Source: Methanomassiliicoccales archaeon
GTDB taxonomy: Archaea; Thermoplasmatota; Thermoplasmata; Methanomassiliicoccales; UBA472
Reading direction: 5' to 3'
Assembly (NCBI GenBank): GCA_028679935.1
Contig: JAJRAL010000150.1
Coordinates: forward strand, 1 to 18,997
DNA: 18,997 nucleotides
Part shown: positions 14,533 to 18,997 of the stretch, piece by piece
How the letters are laid out: every line of letters begins with the position of its first letter
Numbering within the stretch: the first letter of the stretch is position 1
Program-made: the position numbers and the translations under genes
The notes under the pieces: model-generated
The model's database searches: none
Told to the model about the DNA's origin: nothing
Seen by the model: the letters and a program-made list of their open reading frames with translations, nothing else

Positions 14533-15540
14533 GTGGTCGTTTCCAAGAAGAAGATTCCAACAATCATGAGGGCCGACGAGATCCTCGACAAGGCGTTCAA
14601 ACGACTGATGAAGATCGAGAAGGAGGGCGACGACCTGATGGAGTCCAGGAGGAGGACGACGGTCGCCAGGATCACCGCCTCGGGGGACATCATTTCGTCG
14701 ACCATGCAGAAGTACGTGAAGGCCTTCCCTTCGATGGAGAAGCGGGACGAGTTCGTGATGGAGCTCATCGACCTGCTCGTGGGGATGGATCAGCTCAAGA
14801 AGTCGCTCGGCGCGCTCTCATGGTGCGGCAAGAGGACCGACGCGATGAGGCAGGAGTACATCCGGAAGACGAAAGGAGCGACGAGGCTCAATGATATCGA
14901 GCAGATCAGGAAGGAGTACTACGGGCGTGTCTCCTCGGTCGTCAAGCAGGTCGCCACCGATCTCATATTCGTTGGACATGCCAGGGACGAGATGAGGAGG
15001 ATCCCGACGATCGACACGGAGCTCCCGACCGCGGTCGTGGCGGGATTCCCCAACGTCGGCAAGAGCCAGTTGGTCGGCCAACTCTCATCCGCGAAGCCCC
15101 GCGTCGCGCCCTATCCCTTCACCACGCAGGGCATCGAGATCGGTCATTTCACCGATCGCTATCAGCGCTACCAGATTGTCGATACGCCCGGCCTTCTCGA
15201 CCGGGAGCTCGAGGAGCGCAACGACATCGAAAGGCAGGCGGTCCTTGCGCTGAAGCATCTGGCCGACGTCATCGTCTTCATTCTCGACCCGACCGAGACT
15301 AGCGGCTATTCGCTGGAGAAGCAGCTCGCCCTTCTCGAATCGCTGAAGCGCAACTTCTCTTCCATCCCGATCCTCGAGGTCGAGAACAAGGCCGACATGA
15401 TGAAGACAGGAAGCGGGAGGGTCGCGATCTCGGCGCTGACGGGCGAGGGCGTCGAGGAGGTCAGGGCCAGATTGATCGAGCTGCTCAAGCCATCGGTCGC
15501 TGCGATGACTTCCGAAGCACAGTCTGGAAGTGTTATCTAG
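14533..15540 (+). CDS. NOG1-family GTPase, ribosome assembly
   Basis: A 335-residue archaeal NOG1-type GTPase of the Obg-HflX superfamily; the eukaryotic homologue acts in maturation of the large ribosomal subunit. A helical N-terminal domain (MRADEILDKAFKRL region) precedes the G domain. Numbered from GTG 14533: G1 GFPNVGKS (171-178), G2 threonines in PFTTQG (197-198), G3 DTPG (217-220), G4 NKAD (285-288) and G5 SALTG (300-304). All are intact. It is shorter than the eukaryotic protein, as usual for archaea. I chose GTG 14533 because the TATA centre at 14506-14507 lies 26-27 bp upstream; a TTG at 14515 would start inside the promoter. It is followed 30 bp later by the DNA polymerase D large subunit gene, probably co-transcribed. 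Confidence 0.93.
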   Translation: MVVSKKKIPTIMRADEILDKAFKRLMKIEKEGDDLMESRRRTTVARITASGDIISSTMQKYVKAFPSMEKRDEFVMELIDLLVGMDQLKKSLGALSWCGKRTDAMRQEYIRKTKGATRLNDIEQIRKEYYGRVSSVVKQVATDLIFVGHARDEMRRIPTIDTELPTAVVAGFPNVGKSQLVGQLSSAKPRVAPYPFTTQGIEIGHFTDRYQRYQIVDTPGLLDRELEERNDIERQAVLALKHLADVIVFILDPTETSGYSLEKQLALLESLKRNFSSIPILEVENKADMMKTGSGRVAISALTGEGVEEVRARLIELLKPSVAAMTSEAQSGSVI

Positions 15541-15570
15541 GCAGTAGGCAATCGGGCGGATAGGGGTCGG

Positions 15571-18500
15571 ATGCCGCAGGAACTTGCGTGCAGCGATAGG
15601 GTGCGTTCTTACTTCGCGGGGCTGTCCAGCCAGGCGGACCGCTGCTATGCCGTTGCCCGCAGGGCACGGGCCAGGGGCATGGATCCCGAGACCTTCGTCG
15701 AGATACCGCAGGCGGAGGATCTCGCCTCGAGGGTCGAGAAGCTTCTCGCTGCGTGGAACGTGGAGGGGGTGGCGGCCCGCATAAGAGAGCTGAGCCGCGA
15801 CCACGATCGGGAGGAGGTCTCCCTCCTCATCGCAAAAGAGGTGGCGAACCAGCCGGCGAAGACGAAGGAGGAGGCGATCGACCGCGCGGTCAGGGTCGGC
15901 CTTGCCGTGCTGACCGAGGGCATCCTCGTCGCGCCGCTCGAGGGCATAGCGGGCATCAAGATCGGCAGGAATTCCGATGGGACGAACTATCTGGCCATTT
16001 CATTCGCCGGGCCGATCCGAAGCGCCGGAGGGACGGGGCAGGCCATGGCCGTGCTCATCGGCGACGTGGTGCGGAGGGAGCACAGCGTCGGCAAGTACAT
16101 CCCGACGCACGGAGAGGTGCAGCGTTTCAAGGAGGAGATCCCCCTCTACAAGCAGGCCCAGCACCTGCAGTACGTGCCCACCAACCCGGAGATCGAGCTG
16201 ATCGTGAAGAACTGCCCGGTCTGCGTGGACGGCGAAGGGACTGAGGACGTCGAGATCTCCGGCTACCGGGACCTGCCCCGGGTCGAGACGAACAAGGTCC
16301 GGGGAGGCGCCTGCCTCGTCATCGCGGAAGGCCTATGCCAGAAGGCGCCGAAGATCGAGAAGCACGTCAAGAGGCTCGGCATCGATGGCTGGGCGTTCAT
16401 CTCAGAGTACCTCGCCATGAAGAAGAAGGAGACGGCGGAGAGCGACCAGTCGAAGGTCAAGCCGGAGTACAAGTACCTCAAGGACCTGATCGCCGGAAGG
16501 CCGGTGCTCGGTCACCCGTCCAGGGTCGGCGGTCTCAGGCTGAGGTACGGCAGGGGAAGGACGACGGGGCTCGCGGCGATAGCCCTGAACCCTACGACGA
16601 TGTACGCCGTGGACCAGTTCCTCGCCATCGGCACGCAGATCAAGATCGAGAGGCCGGGGAAGGCCGGGGCGGTCACGCCGTGCGACTGCATCGAAGGGCC
16701 GATCCTGCTCCTGAACAATGGCGACCTGGTCCAGACGAACACGGTGGAGGAGTTCTCCGTGGTCAAGGACCAGGTCAAGGAGATAGTGGACCTAGGCGAG
16801 ATCCTCATCCCGTTCGGGGAGTTCGTGGAGAACAACCACGTTCTCGTCCCGGCGGGCTTCAGTCTGGAATGGTACAGGGCCGAAGTGAGAAGGGCGACCG
16901 GCTCGGTGCCGAAGGACTGGACGACTCCTGCTTCCTTTGAAGAAGCGGCCTCATTCTCGCTCGAGAAGGGGATCCCCCTCCATCCCCACTTCAACCTCTT
17001 CTGGAGCGACGTGCCCCTCGACGCAGTGAAGGCGCTAAGGTCCAACGCCATCGCCGATGGAAGAGTGGACGGAGGGCGGCTCAGCCTTGCGAACGATCCC
17101 GCTACCAAGGCTACGCTCGAGCGACTGGGGGCTCTCCACGAAGTGAGGGACGGCAGGATCCTCCTCGCAGAGCGGTACTCGGCAGCAGCCCTCTCGTGCA
17201 TGGGCCTGAGATCAGAGGGCACGGCGATCAGGGCGGTCCGCGAGCTCGAGGGGCAGACGACTCTCGAGGCGGTCTCGAAGGCGAGCGGGCTGAAGATATA
17301 CTCCCGGTCTGTGACGCGGATCGGCGCTAGGATGGCCAGGCCGGAGAAGGCGAAGGAGAGGCGGATGAAGCCGCCGCCGCACGTCCTCTTCCCGCTGGGG
17401 CAGAGCGGCGGGGCCCAGAGGCTCGTGAGCGAGGCGATGGAGGACGAGGAGGTGCAGGCCGAGGTCGGCGTGAGGTCCTGCCCGGTGTGCGGGAAGACAA
17501 CGTTCCAGTGCAAGTGCGAGTGCGGCTCACACACCCTGCCGACGGACGCGCCGGCGCAACAGGTCATCGACGTCACGAAGATCATCGAGGCGGCGATGCT
17601 CAACCTGGGCGAGACTGACGTGCCCGCGATCAAGGGGGTCCAGGGCATGATCTCGCGCAACAAGACGCCCGAGCCGATGGAGAAGGGCATACTCCGTGCC
17701 AAACATAGCGTCTTCGTGTTCAAGGACGGCACGATCAGGTTCGACATGACCGATGTGCCAGTGACTCATTTCCGGCCGCGGGAGATTGGCCTGACGGTTG
17801 ACAAGGCGAGGGAGCTCGGCTACGTCAAGGATCAGGACGGGGCGGAGCTCACCTCCGACGAGCAGGTCTGCGAGCTGATGGTCCAGGACTACATACCCTC
17901 CGTGTCGTGCGGGGTCTACCTGGTGCAGGTCTCGCAGTTCATCGACGAGATGCTCTCCAAATTCTACGGTCTGCCGGCCTTCTACAATGCGAGCCAGGGC
18001 AGCGATCTGATCGGCCAACTGGCGATCGGCCTCGCGCCGCACACCTCGGGCGGTGTGCTCTGCCGCCTAATCGGTTTCACCGAGACGAACGTCGGATACG
18101 GACACCCTTTCTTCCACGCGGCCAAGAGGAGGAACGCGGATGGGGACGAGGACTCCGCGATCCTGCTACTGGATGGACTGATCAACTTCTCCCGCTCCTT
18201 CCTGCCCGAGAGGAGAGGCGGCCTGATGGACGCGCCGCTCGTCCTTACGACCAGGCTGGACCCGAACGAGATCGACAAGGAGGCGCACAACCTCGACATG
18301 CTCAAGGAGTATCCGCTTGAGTTCTTCCACGCCACCGTCGAATACCGACAGCCGAAGGAGCTCCAGGACCAGATGGATCTCGTAGGAGGAAGGCTCGGCT
18401 CCGTCCTGCAGTACGAGGGGTTCGGCTACACACATGACACGAAGGACATCGCCGAGGGGCCGAGGAACTCGGCGTACAAGATGCTAGAGACGATGCAGGA

Positions 18501-18885
18501 GAAGCTGGAGGCGCAGCTGGTCCTAGCGAAGAAGATCCGGGCGGTCGACGAGGTGGACGTCGTCTATCGCGTCGTCACCAGGCACCTGCTTCCGGATATG
18601 ATCGGCAATTTGAAGAGCTTCAGCGGACAGAAGCTGAGGTGCACGAAGTGCAACGCGAAGTACCGCCGGATTCCGCTGTCTGGCAAGTGCTACTGCGGCA
18701 ACAACCTCACCCTGACGGTGCACGAGAGCAGCGTCAAGAAGTACCTCGAGATCACCAAGGAGATCAGCGAGAGGTTCGCCATCGACGCCTATACTAGACA
18801 GAGGATAGAGCTGATCGAGCAGTCGATAAATTCGCTCTTCGAGAACGACAAGGTCAAGATCTGCAAGCTCTCGGACTTCATGTGA
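15571..18885 (+). CDS. polC: DNA polymerase D large subunit DP2
   Basis: A 1,104-residue catalytic large subunit of the archaeal replicative polymerase PolD; it works with DP1 (not in this window) in DNA replication. The catalytic acidic cluster is in NADGDED (855-861), with D857 and D859 as the likely metal-binding pair. Zinc-binding cysteines are visible at 637/640 with 647/649/651, and at 1024/1027 with 1040/1042; another CPVC pair lies at 215/218. The C-terminus ends with ICKLSDFM, which resembles the PCNA-interacting (PIP) motif reported at the end of DP2. No intein is present; the length suits inteinless DP2 proteins. ATG at 15571 follows GGGGTCGG. Gene symbol follows common archaeal usage. 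It lies 30 bp after NOG1. Confidence 0.97.
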   Translation: MPQELACSDRVRSYFAGLSSQADRCYAVARRARARGMDPETFVEIPQAEDLASRVEKLLAAWNVEGVAARIRELSRDHDREEVSLLIAKEVANQPAKTKEEAIDRAVRVGLAVLTEGILVAPLEGIAGIKIGRNSDGTNYLAISFAGPIRSAGGTGQAMAVLIGDVVRREHSVGKYIPTHGEVQRFKEEIPLYKQAQHLQYVPTNPEIELIVKNCPVCVDGEGTEDVEISGYRDLPRVETNKVRGGACLVIAEGLCQKAPKIEKHVKRLGIDGWAFISEYLAMKKKETAESDQSKVKPEYKYLKDLIAGRPVLGHPSRVGGLRLRYGRGRTTGLAAIALNPTTMYAVDQFLAIGTQIKIERPGKAGAVTPCDCIEGPILLLNNGDLVQTNTVEEFSVVKDQVKEIVDLGEILIPFGEFVENNHVLVPAGFSLEWYRAEVRRATGSVPKDWTTPASFEEAASFSLEKGIPLHPHFNLFWSDVPLDAVKALRSNAIADGRVDGGRLSLANDPATKATLERLGALHEVRDGRILLAERYSAAALSCMGLRSEGTAIRAVRELEGQTTLEAVSKASGLKIYSRSVTRIGARMARPEKAKERRMKPPPHVLFPLGQSGGAQRLVSEAMEDEEVQAEVGVRSCPVCGKTTFQCKCECGSHTLPTDAPAQQVIDVTKIIEAAMLNLGETDVPAIKGVQGMISRNKTPEPMEKGILRAKHSVFVFKDGTIRFDMTDVPVTHFRPREIGLTVDKARELGYVKDQDGAELTSDEQVCELMVQDYIPSVSCGVYLVQVSQFIDEMLSKFYGLPAFYNASQGSDLIGQLAIGLAPHTSGGVLCRLIGFTETNVGYGHPFFHAAKRRNADGDEDSAILLLDGLINFSRSFLPERRGGLMDAPLVLTTRLDPNEIDKEAHNLDMLKEYPLEFFHATVEYRQPKELQDQMDLVGGRLGSVLQYEGFGYTHDTKDIAEGPRNSAYKMLETMQEKLEAQLVLAKKIRAVDEVDVVYRVVTRHLLPDMIGNLKSFSGQKLRCTKCNAKYRRIPLSGKCYCGNNLTLTVHESSVKKYLEITKEISERFAIDAYTRQRIELIEQSINSLFENDKVKICKLSDFM

Positions 18886-18910
18886 TCCTCGCGGAGCTCA
18901 GGCTGGCGGT

Positions 18911-18930
18911 TTGAAAAGATAGAATAGAAT
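18911..18930 (-). terminator. T-rich candidate terminator of the convergent gene
   Basis: On the minus strand this stretch reads as pyrimidine- and T-rich (TTCTATTCTATCTTTTC), starting about 19 nt after the stop of the minus-strand gene at the window edge. T-rich runs are typical archaeal terminators. No comparable run follows the DP2 stop on the plus strand. Confidence 0.4.
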
Positions 18931-18948
18931 GAGCAAGTCGTTTGCTGC

Positions 18949-18997
18949 TCACGCGGCGCTGCTCTCGAGGGTCGAGACGAGCTCCCGGAAGTCGTCG
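18949..18997 (-). CDS. 3' end of a convergent gene, product unknown
   Basis: The last 15 codons plus TGA of a minus-strand frame open to the window edge, ending DDFRELVSTLESSAA. Every one of the 15 codons ends in G or C, matching the coding bias of the neighbours; the other two minus frames do not look coding. Too little is present to name a product. It is convergent with DP2, with a 63-bp gap. Confidence 0.45.
   Translation of the reverse strand, partial: DDFRELVSTLESSAA

Noticed and set aside
16512..17747. Long open frame (411 codons) antisense to DP2
   Set aside because: The plus-strand frame is DP2 throughout with intact motifs; the antisense frame is a by-product of GC-rich third positions and has no recognisable domain.

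Overview
The window (18,997 bp, GC-rich) is archaeal chromosome. The decisive marker is a full-length DNA polymerase D large subunit (DP2), with an archaeal-size NOG1 GTPase beside it. AT-rich TATA boxes lie about 25 bp upstream of several starts, and some transcripts look leaderless. The sensor style (PAS proteins with methanogen-type 'AELYLD' H-boxes, a MEDS domain, stand-alone Rcp1-like receivers) suggests a euryarchaeal lineage in the broad sense. I favour Thermoplasmatota or a methanogen relative, but the lineage is inference. I see no mobile element, CRISPR array, rRNA or tRNA, and no gene-free stretch longer than 300 bp.

Layout. (1) 1-6280, minus strand: a compact operon in the order transglutaminase-like surface protein with a C-terminal DUF4129-like domain, eight-helix membrane protein, MoxR AAA+ ATPase, DUF58 protein (cut by the window edge). 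Every junction is an overlap (ATGA, 14 bp, ATGA), so translation is probably coupled. (2) 6344-10367: a signalling cluster of two divergent stand-alone response regulators, a three-PAS histidine-kinase-like protein that has lost its phospho-accepting His and most ATP-lid motifs, and a stand-alone MEDS sensory protein. (3) 10393-12040, minus strand: a short NfeD plus stomatin/SPFH operon. (4) 12134-14463, minus strand: a NUDIX hydrolase, an Lrp/AsnC regulator and an ArsB/NhaD-type (ion transporter superfamily) permease with its own promoter. (5) 14533-18885, plus strand: NOG1 GTPase followed by DNA polymerase D large subunit. The last 50 bp hold the 3' tail of a convergent gene.

How the parts fit. 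Region 1 is a MoxR/DUF58/transglutaminase envelope system. The AAA+ ATPase and DUF58 protein would act inside the cell, and the transglutaminase and Ig-like domains outside, linked through membrane segments. Region 2 looks like a sensory module in which input domains (PAS, MEDS) feed receivers without an obvious active kinase in the window. Regions 3 to 5 are household functions: membrane microdomain maintenance, nucleotide-derivative clean-up with a regulated transporter, and ribosome assembly beside replication.

Starts are a recurring theme. Several longest-ORF starts disagree with TATA positions (permease, NUDIX, NOG1), and two genes (MEDS, Lrp) have their best Shine-Dalgarno sequence in front of a non-canonical codon. 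The most unusual items are the pseudo-kinase, a perfect 12-bp palindrome abutting its promoter, and the shared motif in two adjacent envelope genes.
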